This document shows, piece after piece, positions 38,114 through 47,547 of a stretch of 64,000 nt of DNA. This DNA comes from Cytobacillus sp. FSL H8-0458 (lineage in GTDB: Bacteria; Bacillota; Bacilli; Bacillales; Cytobacillaceae), in the NCBI RefSeq assembly GCF_038002165.1, contig NZ_JBBOBR010000001.1, positions 2,418,001 through 2,482,000 on the forward strand. Direction: 5' to 3'. A program made the position numbers and the translations under genes. Positions within the stretch are counted from its first letter, which is position 1; each line of letters starts with the position of its first letter. Below the pieces are notes generated by a model. The model saw only the letters and a program-made list of their open reading frames with translations. It had not been told where the DNA came from and did no database searches.

Positions 38114-39433
38114 TTATTTTTCCCCTTTTCCAGCTAATCCCTTTAATTGGCCAATGCTTTCCAAGATAGAAATTTTTTCATTCGTTTCTTGTTTTAAAAA
38201 AGAGATTATTGAAGGATACAATCGTATGGCTTCGTCTATTTCCATCGATGACCCGCGTTTGTAGGCGCCAATATTAATCAAATCCTCTGCATTGATATAA
38301 GTGCTCAGCATTTCTCTTACTTTTTCTGCTGATTTTATATGAGAGGCATCTGCAATATGGTTCATTACCCGGCTTACACTTTTCAGGACATTTATAGCGG
38401 GATATTGCCCCTTATTCGCTAATGACCGGTCCAGGACAAAGTGTCCATCCAGTATTCCTCTTACTGTATCCGCGATTGGTTCATTCATATCGTCGCCGTC
38501 CACTAATACGGTATAAAATGCCGTTATAGAACCATACTCGTTTGTTCCTGTCCTTTCAAGCAGCTTAGGCAATACGGCAAAAACAGATGGCGTATACCCT
38601 TTAGTTGTTGGCGGTTCTCCGACTGCAAGTCCGACTTCACGCTGCGCCATTGCCACCCGTGTTACCGAATCCATCATTAACATGACATTTAAGCCTTTGT
38701 CCCTGAAATATTCAGCAATTGCTGTGGCTGTGTAAGCCCCTTTAATTCTCATGAGTGCCGGCTGGTCAGACGTAGCGACAACTACGATGGATCTTTTCAA
38801 CCCTTCCGGGCCTAAGTCCCTCTCAATAAACTCCCTAACTTCTCTGCCCCTCTCGCCAATAAGGGCAATCACATTTAAATCTGCATTAGTATTGCGGGCT
38901 ATCATTCCAAGAAGAGTGCTTTTTCCAACTCCGCTGCCTGCAAAAATCCCGACCCGCTGTCCGTTTCCTACAGTCAGCAGGCTATCGATCATTCTTACAC
39001 CCACTTCAATAGGTTCAAAGATCGGCGGCCTTTTCAGCGGATTAGGAGGAGTTTGTTCCGTTAGGACAGGCGTCAGCCCTTTTGGCAACATTGACCCATC
39101 GAGAGGCTGTCCCAGTGAGTCTATCGCCTGGCCAATTAAAGCTGGACCTATCTTTACCTCAAGAGGTCTCCCGGTTGTCTCTACAAGAGAGCCTGGTGAA
39201 ATATCCTGTACATCTGTATAAGGCATAAGAATCACATTCTCATTCTTAAATCCGACTACTTCCGCCTGGATCTTCCTTGTGCGTCCTTTGCCGATATGAA
39301 TTATGCATACATCCCCAATTGAACTTTCGGGACCTTGGGACTCAATCATCAGACCGACTACTCTTTTTACCCTGCCAAAACGCTTAAAGCTATCTATTTT
39401 TTCAATCTCGCTGATCAGCTGTTCAAGTTTCAA
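38114..39433 (-). CDS. fliI: Flagellum-specific ATPase FliI
   Basis: 439 residues. F1-beta-like ATPase energising export. Walker A G-S-G-V-G-K-S-T-L-L (~res 170), the E-R-G-R-E-V-R-E-F segment, Walker B L-M-M-D-S-V-T-R, and the type III ATPase signature P-S-V-F-A-V-L-P-K-L-L-E-R-T-G are all present. Overlaps the fliH stop by 4 bp. Confidence 0.98.
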   Translation of the reverse strand: MKLEQLISEIEKIDSFKRFGRVKRVVGLMIESQGPESSIGDVCIIHIGKGRTRKIQAEVVGFKNENVILMPYTDVQDISPGSLVETTGRPLEVKIGPALIGQAIDSLGQPLDGSMLPKGLTPVLTEQTPPNPLKRPPIFEPIEVGVRMIDSLLTVGNGQRVGIFAGSGVGKSTLLGMIARNTNADLNVIALIGERGREVREFIERDLGPEGLKRSIVVVATSDQPALMRIKGAYTATAIAEYFRDKGLNVMLMMDSVTRVAMAQREVGLAVGEPPTTKGYTPSVFAVLPKLLERTGTNEYGSITAFYTVLVDGDDMNEPIADTVRGILDGHFVLDRSLANKGQYPAINVLKSVSRVMNHIADASHIKSAEKVREMLSTYINAEDLINIGAYKRGSSMEIDEAIRLYPSIISFLKQETNEKISILESIGQLKGLAGKGEK

Positions 39434-40215
39434 TTTGGTTCACTCTCCAGCATCTCAAAGAGCTTTCTTTTTATTTCTTCAAGCTGGCTGTCAACACTGG
39501 CTTCAATTCGTCCGTTGGCTGATTCAATTCTGCAGCTTGTATTGCTTAGATCCTCATCCGGATAAATATATAAATCTGTCTCTTTAGGAAATACCCGGAT
39601 TAGTTCTTCCTTATGGGATAGAAGCAAATCATAGTGCATTGGGTGCACATGAAGCTGAATCTCAGTATATTCTCTCGCTTCCTTTAAAGCCCTTTTTACA
39701 ATAGAAAGAAATTGGTCACTATTCTGTTCGAGGACTTCCCCGAGTATTTTCCCTGCAACCTTTAATCCGAGATTCAGAATGGTCCGTTCTGATGATTCGA
39801 CGTGCTGCTGATAATCATGTTTGGCTGAGTTTACAACTTCTCTTGCCATATGAATCAGTTCACTGTATTCCTTGAAAGAGCTTTGTCTGCCTTCATCTGC
39901 TCCAGCTGCAAAACCTTGTGATCGGGCTTCCTCAAGAACTTTTTGTTTTTCCTGTTCAAGCGCCACTCGCTGCTCTTCCATTTGCCGGGCTAAATTTTCT
40001 GAATCTTCTCTTGCAGAGTTTAAAATTTTCTCAGCTTCCTCACGGGCACTGTTCAGCATGGCTTGAAGCTCTTCATGGGTTATCGCTGCACTCTGCTCTG
40101 CTGCCTCTTCAATGTGGTTCGAATTGCTTTGCAGCAGTCTGATCGAAATGACCTTCTTTTCTTCTTTCGGCACTGCGGGAGAGTATGATTTTATTAGCCT
40201 AGACAATAATATCAT
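39430..40215 (-). CDS. fliH: Flagellar assembly protein FliH
   Basis: 261 residues. An N-terminal segment, a long charged helix (~40-115, E/A/Q-rich with regularly spaced residues) and a C-terminal vacuolar-ATPase-E-like domain (G-L-K-V-A-G-K-I-L-G-E, V-H-P-M-H-Y-D). Anchors FliI to the C-ring. The ATG at 40215 follows GGAGGAG with no spacer; the TTG at 40206 is better spaced and may be the true start. Overlaps the fliG end. Confidence 0.93.
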   Translation of the reverse strand: MILLSRLIKSYSPAVPKEEKKVISIRLLQSNSNHIEEAAEQSAAITHEELQAMLNSAREEAEKILNSAREDSENLARQMEEQRVALEQEKQKVLEEARSQGFAAGADEGRQSSFKEYSELIHMAREVVNSAKHDYQQHVESSERTILNLGLKVAGKILGEVLEQNSDQFLSIVKRALKEAREYTEIQLHVHPMHYDLLLSHKEELIRVFPKETDLYIYPDEDLSNTSCRIESANGRIEASVDSQLEEIKRKLFEMLESEPN

Positions 40216-41215
40216 CTCCTCCGCCGCGAGCGACGATGATCTCCCCTGATTCTTCCAATCTTCTTATAATGCCAACTATTCTTGATTGGGCTTCTTCAAC
40301 ATCTCTTAATCTCACAGGACCCATGTATTCCATTTCATCCTTGAAGGTTTCAACCATTCTGGAAGACATGTTTTTAAAGACAATTTCTTTGACTTCATCA
40401 CTCGACACTTTCAATGAAAGCATGAGGTCCTCACTTTCACAATCACGGATAACACGCTGTATAGCACGGCTGTCAAGGGTAACGATATCTTCAAACACAA
40501 ACATTCTCTTCTTAATTTCCTCAGCAAGCTCTGGATCCTGAATCTCCAGCGCATCCAGAATAGTCCTTTCTGTTGCACGGTCAACTCCATTAAGAACATC
40601 GACCACCGATTCAATGCCGCCGGTCTGAGTATAGTCCTGAGTTACAGTAGAAGACAGCTTTCTTTCAAGAATCTGTTCTACTTCATTAATAATCTCAGGA
40701 GATGTACTATCCATAACAGCGATCCTTCTTGCAATATCCGCCTGCATTTCCTGCGGCAGCTCTGACAGAATTTGCCCGGCCTGCGCTGGATCAAGATAAG
40801 ATAATATCAAGGAGATCGTTTGCGGATGTTCATTTTGAATAAAATTCAGGATTTGTGCCGGATCTGCTTTTCTGGCGAAATCAAATGGCCTTACCTGCAG
40901 AGAAGAGGTCAATCTGTTAATAATTGCTGAAGCCTGCTCTGTACCGAGTGCTTTTTCCAAAACTGTTTTTGCATATCCAATCCCGCCCTGCGTAATATAA
41001 TCCTGCGCCAGGGCGATTTGATGGAATTCTTCGAGAATTTCTTCTTTTGCAAGCGAATCAACTTTGCGGACCCCTGAGATTTCAAGGGTCAATTTTTCAA
41101 TTTCTTCCTCGCTTAAGTGTTTATAAACAGAGGATGCAACATCTGGACCAAGTGAAATAAGAAGAATTGCCGCTTTTTGCTTACCTGTCAGTTCTTTTTG
41201 TTCTTTTTTTGGCAT
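40199..41215 (-). CDS. fliG: Flagellar motor switch protein FliG
   Basis: 338 residues. N-terminal FliF-binding domain (K-Q-K-A-A-I-L-L-I-S-L-G-P-D-V-A), middle ARM domain (E-H-P-Q-T-I-S-L-I-L-S-Y-L-D), and the C-terminal torque helix with charged residues (L-D-S-R-A-I-Q-R-V-I-R-D). Transfers stator force to the rotor. Confidence 0.98.
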   Translation of the reverse strand: MPKKEQKELTGKQKAAILLISLGPDVASSVYKHLSEEEIEKLTLEISGVRKVDSLAKEEILEEFHQIALAQDYITQGGIGYAKTVLEKALGTEQASAIINRLTSSLQVRPFDFARKADPAQILNFIQNEHPQTISLILSYLDPAQAGQILSELPQEMQADIARRIAVMDSTSPEIINEVEQILERKLSSTVTQDYTQTGGIESVVDVLNGVDRATERTILDALEIQDPELAEEIKKRMFVFEDIVTLDSRAIQRVIRDCESEDLMLSLKVSSDEVKEIVFKNMSSRMVETFKDEMEYMGPVRLRDVEEAQSRIVGIIRRLEESGEIIVARGGGDDIIV

Positions 41216-41227
41216 TTTTCATCCCCC

Positions 41228-42835
41228 TTAATCTTCTGCGATCCATGTACGAAGCAGCTTTGCAAAGTCTTCAGGCTTTTCCTTTGCCATTTTCTCCAGC
41301 TGTTTGCGCCTCATTGTACTTTCTGTTTCATGCTCGTCATTAACATCCGGAAGGTTGAATGTCTCTGGTGCCTGTGATTCTATCTCATCTTCTTGTTTCT
41401 GCTTCTTTCTGGCTTTGGCAAAAAGGAAGATTAATAGAGCAATGATAATAAGCAGTACTCCCCCGATTGCATAAATCCACCAGGGAATGCTGGTGCTTGT
41501 CTCATCAGGGAACTCAACTTTACCGTTGAAAGGCTGTACTGAAACGACAATTTTATCCTGAATTGCCTCATCTGTTAATTCTTCTTCAGCTGCCGCATCC
41601 TTATTAATAGTCGTACGAACTACAGTTCCAAGAATTTGAGTAATATCATTAATTCTTTCCTGCGGAAGTGATGCAGGATCATCTGCTGCAGGAGGTTCTA
41701 CCATTACCTGGATGCCTAAATCCCTGACTTTATATGGGCTTTCAACAATCTCTTTGCGGATTTTATTAACTTCATTATTAATTGTCTCTTCTATTCGTTC
41801 ATAATCCCCGTTGGAATTTCCATTTTCCTGATAAGTAGCAGCGTCAGTGCCGGCAGGTTCATCGCTGCCGCCAGCCGGAGTAAATCCGCCTGCAGAATCA
41901 CCGTTTCCAGTAAACGTTTCCGTAATCTTTTGAGCACTGATCGCTATTCCTTCCATATTTTCTTCATCAACAGGTGTAACCAGGTTTTCTTCCCTGTTTT
42001 CCTGGGTAAAGTCTATATCGGCGGTTACAGATACAACCACCTTATCCTGTCCCATTAAAGTGCCCAGCATATTCTGCACCTGGCGCTGTACATCACGCTC
42101 GATTTCTTTTTTGATTTCATGCTGTGCTGCAAATGTGTTTTCAGTTGAAGAATTTTGATCATTTTTTAAATCAAAATACTCAAAAAACTGGTTGGTAATG
42201 ACGATATTATCAGTGGGAAGATTTGGTATACTTTTCGCAGCCAGGTGATAAAGCGCCTGAATTTGCGATTCTTCAAATTGATGACCTGGTTTTGTGTTAA
42301 GGACAATAGATGCGGAGGCTTCCTCTGAAGGATCATTTACAAAAATGCCTTTCGCCGGGAGGTTAATCATTACCTTGGCATCGTTGACTCCATCGATCCC
42401 TTTCATCAAATTCGCAAGCTCAGTCTGCATTGCTTCCAGCTTCAGAACATTGAACTCGTTTTCAGTCATGCCAATTCCGGCATTTTGGCTGAAAAATGAA
42501 TAATCAATGCTTCCTGATTTCGGAATTCCTTCTGCTGCCAGTTCTACTTTCAGGGTATCTACTGACTCTTCAGGTACTTTAATTGTTGTTCCGCCATCAG
42601 CTATTTCAGATACAATCCCTCTAGCATCGAGACTTTCTTTTATCGTTCCAGTTTCAGAAGGTGTCAGGTTGCTGTATAGAGGAACGAGATTGGTCCTGGT
42701 ACTAAGGAAAGCTGCAGCTGCAATCAGCAGTAAACATAATGCAGCGGCACTAATCATAGTTATCTTCTGTTTTTTCGACCTGCTTCCCCAGTATTCTTTC
42801 AAGTTGCCTATATATCTCTGTAGCATCTCTTTCAT
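41228..42835 (-). CDS. fliF: Flagellar MS-ring protein FliF
   Basis: 535 residues. Membrane helices near residues ~25-45 and ~445-465 flank a periplasmic-type ring-building region with N-L-T-P-S-E-T-G-T-I-K-E-S-L and G-I-G-M-T-E-N-E-F-N-V-L-K-L-E-A-M-Q-T-E-L-A. The C-terminal tail (M-A-K-E-K-P-E-D-F-A-K-L-L-R-T-W) binds FliG. ATG at 42835 lies six bases after GGAGG. A 150-bp gap with a hairpin precedes it. Confidence 0.97.
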   Translation of the reverse strand: MKEMLQRYIGNLKEYWGSRSKKQKITMISAAALCLLLIAAAAFLSTRTNLVPLYSNLTPSETGTIKESLDARGIVSEIADGGTTIKVPEESVDTLKVELAAEGIPKSGSIDYSFFSQNAGIGMTENEFNVLKLEAMQTELANLMKGIDGVNDAKVMINLPAKGIFVNDPSEEASASIVLNTKPGHQFEESQIQALYHLAAKSIPNLPTDNIVITNQFFEYFDLKNDQNSSTENTFAAQHEIKKEIERDVQRQVQNMLGTLMGQDKVVVSVTADIDFTQENREENLVTPVDEENMEGIAISAQKITETFTGNGDSAGGFTPAGGSDEPAGTDAATYQENGNSNGDYERIEETINNEVNKIRKEIVESPYKVRDLGIQVMVEPPAADDPASLPQERINDITQILGTVVRTTINKDAAAEEELTDEAIQDKIVVSVQPFNGKVEFPDETSTSIPWWIYAIGGVLLIIIALLIFLFAKARKKQKQEDEIESQAPETFNLPDVNDEHETESTMRRKQLEKMAKEKPEDFAKLLRTWIAED

Positions 42836-42914
42836 CACAATCCTCCGGTTATTCTGTCTTAGCTAATAACCGCCATAACTAGTTTTTAGCTTTAATCATT
42901 TTCTTTCATTAAAA

Positions 42915-42953
42915 AATTGAAAAAACCCCACCAATCAGCGGATTCTTTCAATT
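42915..42953 (-). terminator. Terminator-like hairpin between fliE and fliF
   Basis: Minus strand: about 14 bp of stem (AATTGAAAGAATCC with GGGGTTTTTTCAATT, two wobble pairs) around a ~10-nt loop, with T runs in its 3' arm and directly after. It lies in the longest gap inside the flgB-fliR part of the operon, so it may attenuate transcription or be a processing site. Confidence 0.45.
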
Positions 42954-42985
42954 TTCTAAGTTTTTTCAGTGGAACAGCTGTAATA

Positions 42986-43291
42986 TTAAACCTGCATTCT
43001 CATAGCTTCCTGGTAAGCTTCAATTACTTTATTTCTGATTTCTAGTGCAGCCTGCATTGTAATGCTCGCTTTTTGAGATGTAATCATCACCTGGTGAAGA
43101 TCAATATTTTCTCCCCTGGCAAGTTTTTCGGTCATAGCATCTGATTGAACCTGTGCATAATTTATTTCTTCAATTGATTGCTTTAAGACCGACGAAAAGC
43201 TTTGCTGGGCATCGAATGATGTATATGTATGAGTCTTGTGATTTTCAGCAGGCTTTATAGCATTCACTGGCATAAAAGTTACATTATTCAT
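42986..43291 (-). CDS. fliE: Flagellar hook-basal body protein FliE
   Basis: 101 residues. C-terminal half carries the FliE signature: L-H-Q-V-M-I-T-S-Q-K-A-S-I-T-M-Q-A-A-L-E-I-R-N-K-V-I-E-A-Y-Q-E. Adapter between MS ring and rod. Confidence 0.96.
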   Translation of the reverse strand: MNNVTFMPVNAIKPAENHKTHTYTSFDAQQSFSSVLKQSIEEINYAQVQSDAMTEKLARGENIDLHQVMITSQKASITMQAALEIRNKVIEAYQEAMRMQV

Positions 43292-43303
43292 TTAAGGTTC
43301 TCC

Positions 43304-43756
43304 TTATTTGCCGATTTCCAAAGCTTTCATCATCATGCCTTTAGAGGCATTAAAAACCGTCACATTAGCTTCATAGGATCTCGTAGCACTAATAAGATCT
43401 GTCATTTCTCTTAAAGGATCCACATTGGGCATTTCAACATATCCTTCTTCATTAGCATCAACATGGGAAGGATCATAAACCATTTTAGTCGGGGTCACCC
43501 GATCTTCTTCAATTCTTGACACCTTTACACCGTTCCCTGCATAACTTCCTCTTTTTTGGCTCATGGCCATATTTAAGAAAGTTGAAAATTGGCCTTCTTT
43601 CGGTTCCAGTACTACTGACTTCCTTCTGTAGGGTCCAGCACCATTTATACTTCTTGTAGTATCTGCATTGGCCATATTAGAAGAAATTACATCCATACGG
43701 AGCCTCTGGGCAGTTAGTGCCGATGCTGTGTTATTCATACTATGAAACATAGACAT
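43304..43756 (-). CDS. flgC: Flagellar rod protein FlgC
   Basis: 150 residues. Rod family N-terminus (A-S-A-L-T-A-Q-R-L-R-M-D-V-I-S-S-N-M-A-N-A-D-T-T-R) and C-terminus (P-N-V-D-P-L-R-E-M-T-D-L-I-S-A-T-R-S-Y-E-A-N). GGGAGG upstream. Two bases after flgB. Confidence 0.97.
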   Translation of the reverse strand: MSMFHSMNNTASALTAQRLRMDVISSNMANADTTRSINGAGPYRRKSVVLEPKEGQFSTFLNMAMSQKRGSYAGNGVKVSRIEEDRVTPTKMVYDPSHVDANEEGYVEMPNVDPLREMTDLISATRSYEANVTVFNASKGMMMKALEIGK

Positions 43757-43758
43757 TA

Positions 43759-44154
43759 CTATTTGCCTCCCCGCAATACATTCTGAAGACTGGAAAACTT
43801 ACCGCTTACCCGTTCAATAACTGCATTATAGTAAATCTGATTTGTAGCCAGATCCGCCATTTCCTTATCTAAATCAACGCTATTGCCATTATGATTGTAA
43901 GAAGTATCAGATTTTGTCACTATACCTCGCCCTGAGGATGAACCATTTTTAAAATCGTAATGTCTGTAATCACTTTTGTTTGCTTCCATCGAATCATTTA
44001 AAGCGTTCTTGAAAGCAGCTTTAAAGCTTGCATCTTTTGCTTTATAGTTTGGAGTATCAGCATTTGCAATATTTTGTGATATAACTTTTTGTTTAAGTGA
44101 TGAATAATTCAGTGCTTGTTCTAATGTTGATATAGTGCCGGAAAACAGCTTCAA
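43759..44154 (-). CDS. flgB: Flagellar rod protein FlgB
   Basis: 131 residues. Rod protein with L-K-Q-K-V-I-S-Q-N-I-A-N-A-D-T-P-N-Y-K-A near the N-terminus and V-D-L-D-K-E-M-A-D-L-A-T-N-Q-I-Y-Y-N-A near the C-terminus. First gene of the fla/che operon. The start is TTG, preceded by GAGGTG; an ATG three bases upstream is out of frame. Confidence 0.95.
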   Translation of the reverse strand: MKLFSGTISTLEQALNYSSLKQKVISQNIANADTPNYKAKDASFKAAFKNALNDSMEANKSDYRHYDFKNGSSSGRGIVTKSDTSYNHNGNSVDLDKEMADLATNQIYYNAVIERVSGKFSSLQNVLRGGK

Positions 44155-44242
44155 TCATAACACCTCGTATAAAAACAAATTTAACCTGGTAATTATTGTA
44201 GAAATTTGGTGATAATGGACAAATTATGTCATCATAAACATT

Positions 44243-44271
44243 ATTGTAATGAATATGAAATAATATGTCTA
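44243..44271 (-). promoter_or_regulatory. SigA-type promoter of the fla/che operon
   Basis: Minus strand: TAGACA (44271-44266), 17-bp spacer, TACAAT (44248-44243), each one base off consensus. It lies ~90 bp before flgB in the AT-rich 428-bp codY-flgB gap. That gap also holds the codY terminator and a CodY-box-like site. I found no convincing SigD-type (TAAA...GCCGATAT) promoter there and no small gene. Confidence 0.65.
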
Positions 44272-44326
44272 TGAACATAAGGTTAATTTTAATGATTCTT
44301 TTGGCCTATTTTCGACAAATCTTTTA

Positions 44327-44341
44327 AATATGCTGAAAGTT
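44327..44341 (-). promoter_or_regulatory. CodY-box-like site upstream of the fla/che promoter
   Basis: AACTTTCAGCATATT on the minus strand matches 12 of 15 positions of the CodY consensus AATTTTCWGAAAATT. It lies ~55 bp upstream of the predicted -35. CodY represses the fla/che promoter in B. subtilis; binding here is inference. Confidence 0.4.
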
Positions 44342-44546
44342 ATACATGTTATTTTGTGATTTTTACCAAAAAAGCTTTGCTCTTTATCTCTTCTGAACTT
44401 TTTCGGCATCCCTTGTTATAGTTCTTTAGAACTATATGATTAAATATCATACTTGAACATTATGCAATCTATGACTAATGAACTTATAAAAAATGTTTAA
44501 AATACATAAATTTACCAATTTTAAACGTAACAAATTTGTAACAAAA

Positions 44547-44571
44547 AAACCCGCCATTGATGGACGGGTTT
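44547..44571 (-). terminator. Intrinsic terminator after codY
   Basis: Minus strand: AAACCCGTCCAT paired with ATGGCGGGTTT, loop CA, then a T run. It separates the xerC-hslVU-codY operon from fla/che. Confidence 0.9.
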
Positions 44572-44582
44572 TACGGATTATT

Positions 44583-45362
44583 TTAGTTTGATTTAAGTTT
44601 TTCTAATTCAACTAGGAACTTGTCATTTAGGACTTTGATATAAGTACCTTTCATACCTAAAGAACGGGACTCAATAACTCCTGCACTTTCCAGTTTTCTT
44701 AGCGCATTTACGATTACTGAGCGGGTAATGCCTACACGATCAGCAATTTTTGATGCAACAAGTAGTCCTTCGTTGCCGTTAAGCTCTTCGAAGATATGCT
44801 CGATCGCTTCAAGCTCGCTGTAAGAAAGAGAACTGATTGCCATTTGTACTACAGCTTTGCTGCGCGCTTCTTCTTCAATTTCTTCTGCTTTTTCACGCAG
44901 AATTTCCATGCCAACTACAGTAGCACCATATTCTGCAAGAATTAAATCATCATCATGGAATTGTTCCTGCAATCTGGCAAGAATAAGTGTGCCTAGACGC
45001 TCACCGCCGCCGATGATAGGAACAATTGTAGTCAAACCACTTGCAAAAAGGTCTTTGTTTTCAACTGGGAATGCAGTATATTCGCTTTCCATATCCAGAT
45101 TTGAAGACGTTTCCTGGATGTTAAATAAATTTTTCGTATATTCTTCAGGGAACTGACGATCTTCAAGCATTTGCTTCATGCGCTCATTTTCGATTTGCTG
45201 GTTTACTGCAAATCCAAGCAGTTTGCCCCTGCGGCTTACCACGAAGATATTTGCTTCGATTACATCACTAAGTGTTTCTGACATTTCTTTGAAGTTAACC
45301 GGCTTTCCGGCTGCTCTTTGAAGCATTGCATTAATTTTTCTTGTTTTTGTTAATAAATCCAT
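44583..45362 (-). CDS. codY: Global repressor CodY
   Basis: 259 residues, standard length. N-terminal GAF domain that senses branched-chain amino acids and GTP (starts [13 protein letters not shown]), long linker helix, and C-terminal winged helix-turn-helix ([27 protein letters not shown]). Controls amino acid, motility and competence genes. Last gene of its operon. Confidence 0.98.
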   Translation of the reverse strand: MDLLTKTRKINAMLQRAAGKPVNFKEMSETLSDVIEANIFVVSRRGKLLGFAVNQQIENERMKQMLEDRQFPEEYTKNLFNIQETSSNLDMESEYTAFPVENKDLFASGLTTIVPIIGGGERLGTLILARLQEQFHDDDLILAEYGATVVGMEILREKAEEIEEEARSKAVVQMAISSLSYSELEAIEHIFEELNGNEGLLVASKIADRVGITRSVIVNALRKLESAGVIESRSLGMKGTYIKVLNDKFLVELEKLKSN

Positions 45363-45510
45363 TGTATTTCCTCCTATTTGCTACAACCCATAAACATATA
45401 TTTTGTTAAAATTAAATATCTTATTGCTTCTGTTTGAATCATACGTAATTTTGACTTTTTTCAGGATTCACTTTCCGTTACCCTTTGGCCTTAATCTTTA
45501 AACTATAAGG

Positions 45511-46914
45511 TCATAGTATAAATTGGCTCAAATCCTTATTGCGGGAAATGGCTCCGAGTTTCTCCTCAACATACTGAGGGGTAATTGTGATCTTTTCCAT
45601 GGTGATGTCCGGTGCTTCAAACGATAAATCTTCGAGCAGTTTTTCCATGATTGTATGAAGGCGCCTTGCACCGATATTATCTGTATTTTGGTTAACTTCG
45701 AAAGCAAATTGAGCAATCCTACGAATAGCATCGTCAGAAAATTCAATTTGTATACCTTCAGTTACCAATAATGCTTCATATTGTTTTATTAATGCATTAT
45801 CAGGCTCCACAAGTATTTTGTAGAAATCTTCAACGGTTAGCTTGGTGAGCTCCACACGGATTGGAAAACGCCCCTGTAATTCAGGAATTAGGTCAGAGGG
45901 CTTTGCCATATGGAAAGCACCTGCAGCAATAAACAATACATGGTCTGTTTTTACAGATCCGTATTTTGTTACTACTGTTGAGCCTTCCACAACCGGCAGA
46001 ATATCTCTTTGAACCCCTTCTCTTGAGACATCAGCTGATGAACCGCCGCTGTTTTTGCTGGCAATTTTATCGATTTCGTCTATAAATATTATTCCTGACT
46101 GTTCAGCACGGAATACAGCCTCCTGGCTGACTTCATCCATATCAATCAGCTTTTGGGCTTCTTCATTTGTTAAGATCTTTCTTGCTTCCCTTACAGTCAG
46201 TTTTCTTTTTTTCCTTTTCTTTGGCATTAGGCTACTGAGGGCATCCTGCATATTCATGCCCATCTGCTCCATCCCTGAGCCCTGCAGCATGTCAAACATG
46301 GAAGGCTGCTGCTCTTCCACTTCAACGGTAATAACTTCATTTTCCAATTCGCCAAGTGCAAGCTTTTCTTTTACAATCTTGCGCTTTTCCTGGAGGTTTA
46401 AATCTTCTGTCTGATACGTATCCTGCTGCTGATCATTACCTCCGCCAAATAGCATTTCAAGTGGATTTTTATAATTAGCTGCCTTTTTGGCACCAGGTAC
46501 AAGCAGTTCAAGTATGCGGCGGTTGGCACTTTCTTCTGCTCTTTCCTTTACGCTGGCCATCTTCTCTTCTTTTACCAGTCGGACAGATGTTTCCACCAGA
46601 TCCCTGACCATGGATTCAACATCCCTGCCCACATATCCTACTTCAGTGAATTTGGTTGCCTCCACTTTAACAAATGGTGCACCCACCAATTTAGCCATTC
46701 TGCGCGCAATTTCAGTTTTTCCAACACCAGTTGGACCGATCATCAATATATTTTTAGGATTTACTTCTTCCCGCAATTTTTCTTCAAGCAAGCTGCGGCG
46801 ATAGCGATTTCTAAGAGCAATAGCGACTGCTTTTTTTGCATCCTTTTGACCTATGATATATTGATCCAAGCGCTCAACAATTTGGCGTGGAGTTAAACTA
46901 GTTCCTTTACCCAT
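45511..46914 (-). CDS. hslU: ATP-dependent protease ATPase subunit HslU (ClpY)
   Basis: 467 residues. AAA+ unfoldase for HslV. N-domain start [31 protein letters not shown], Walker [10 protein letters not shown], the I domain (~110-240, charged and M/Q-rich), Walker [10 protein letters not shown], and sensor regions are present. C-terminal residues [10 protein letters not shown] insert into HslV. Confidence 0.98.
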   Translation of the reverse strand: MGKGTSLTPRQIVERLDQYIIGQKDAKKAVAIALRNRYRRSLLEEKLREEVNPKNILMIGPTGVGKTEIARRMAKLVGAPFVKVEATKFTEVGYVGRDVESMVRDLVETSVRLVKEEKMASVKERAEESANRRILELLVPGAKKAANYKNPLEMLFGGGNDQQQDTYQTEDLNLQEKRKIVKEKLALGELENEVITVEVEEQQPSMFDMLQGSGMEQMGMNMQDALSSLMPKKRKKRKLTVREARKILTNEEAQKLIDMDEVSQEAVFRAEQSGIIFIDEIDKIASKNSGGSSADVSREGVQRDILPVVEGSTVVTKYGSVKTDHVLFIAAGAFHMAKPSDLIPELQGRFPIRVELTKLTVEDFYKILVEPDNALIKQYEALLVTEGIQIEFSDDAIRRIAQFAFEVNQNTDNIGARRLHTIMEKLLEDLSFEAPDITMEKITITPQYVEEKLGAISRNKDLSQFIL

Positions 46915-46932
46915 GCAACAGCACTCCTTTTA

Positions 46933-47475
46933 TTAGAGTTCTTCCACAATGATGTTGTGGTTTGTATATACACATATTTCGGCAGCCATTTCAAGTGAGG
47001 CCTTGGCGATTTCTTTTGCAGATAAGTGTTCGCCTGCATATCTTTTTAAAGAACGTCCAGCTGCAAGAGCATAATTGCCTCCTGATCCAATAGCCAGAAT
47101 TCCATCATCCGGCTCAATAACTTCACCTGTACCGGAGATGAGCAGCAGACTATCATTATTCATTACAATAAGCATTGCTTCAAGCTTGCGCAGAACCTTA
47201 TCGCTTCTCCATTCTTTTGCAAGCTCTACAGCTGCTCTCTCAAGGTTTCCATTATACTCTTCAAGCTTTCCTTCAAACATTTCAAATAATGTAAATGCAT
47301 CAGCTACTGAGCCTGCAAATCCAGCAAGCACCTTCCCGTTGAATATCTTTCTGACTTTTCTTGCAGTGTGTTTCATCACTACTGCATTCCCAAAGGTAAC
47401 CTGGCCGTCGCCGGACATTGCACATTCTCCATTATGATGCACAGCAAATATCGTGGTTGCATGAAATTCGGACAT
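46933..47475 (-). CDS. hslV: ATP-dependent protease peptidase subunit HslV (ClpQ)
   Basis: 180 residues, proteasome-beta-like. It starts [12 protein letters not shown]. As in B. subtilis there are extra residues before the T-T that marks the nucleophile in proteobacterial HslV; the B. subtilis enzyme is reported to use the N-terminal serine, also present here. [17 protein letters not shown] and [10 protein letters not shown] are conserved. Confidence 0.97.
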   Translation of the reverse strand: MSEFHATTIFAVHHNGECAMSGDGQVTFGNAVVMKHTARKVRKIFNGKVLAGFAGSVADAFTLFEMFEGKLEEYNGNLERAAVELAKEWRSDKVLRKLEAMLIVMNNDSLLLISGTGEVIEPDDGILAIGSGGNYALAAGRSLKRYAGEHLSAKEIAKASLEMAAEICVYTNHNIIVEEL

Positions 47476-47547
47476 GAAAGACTCCTCCTTTGGAGCATAT
47501 TGCCTTTGATTTTTTTCTGCAGACTATTCATCTATGACTTTTTTCCG

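Noticed and set aside
38751-39221. Plus-strand open frame of 156 codons opposite fliI
   Set aside because: Antisense shadow of a strongly conserved ATPase gene, serine/proline-rich, with no family resemblance. The same holds for the other long plus-strand frames in the window.
44093-44278. Small minus-strand frame upstream of and overlapping flgB
   Set aside because: Out of frame with flgB and covers the promoter; no family resemblance. The in-frame TTG with GAGGTG is the flgB start.
44155-44582. SigD-type promoter before flgB
   Set aside because: No TAAA and GCCGATAT-like pair with correct spacing was found.
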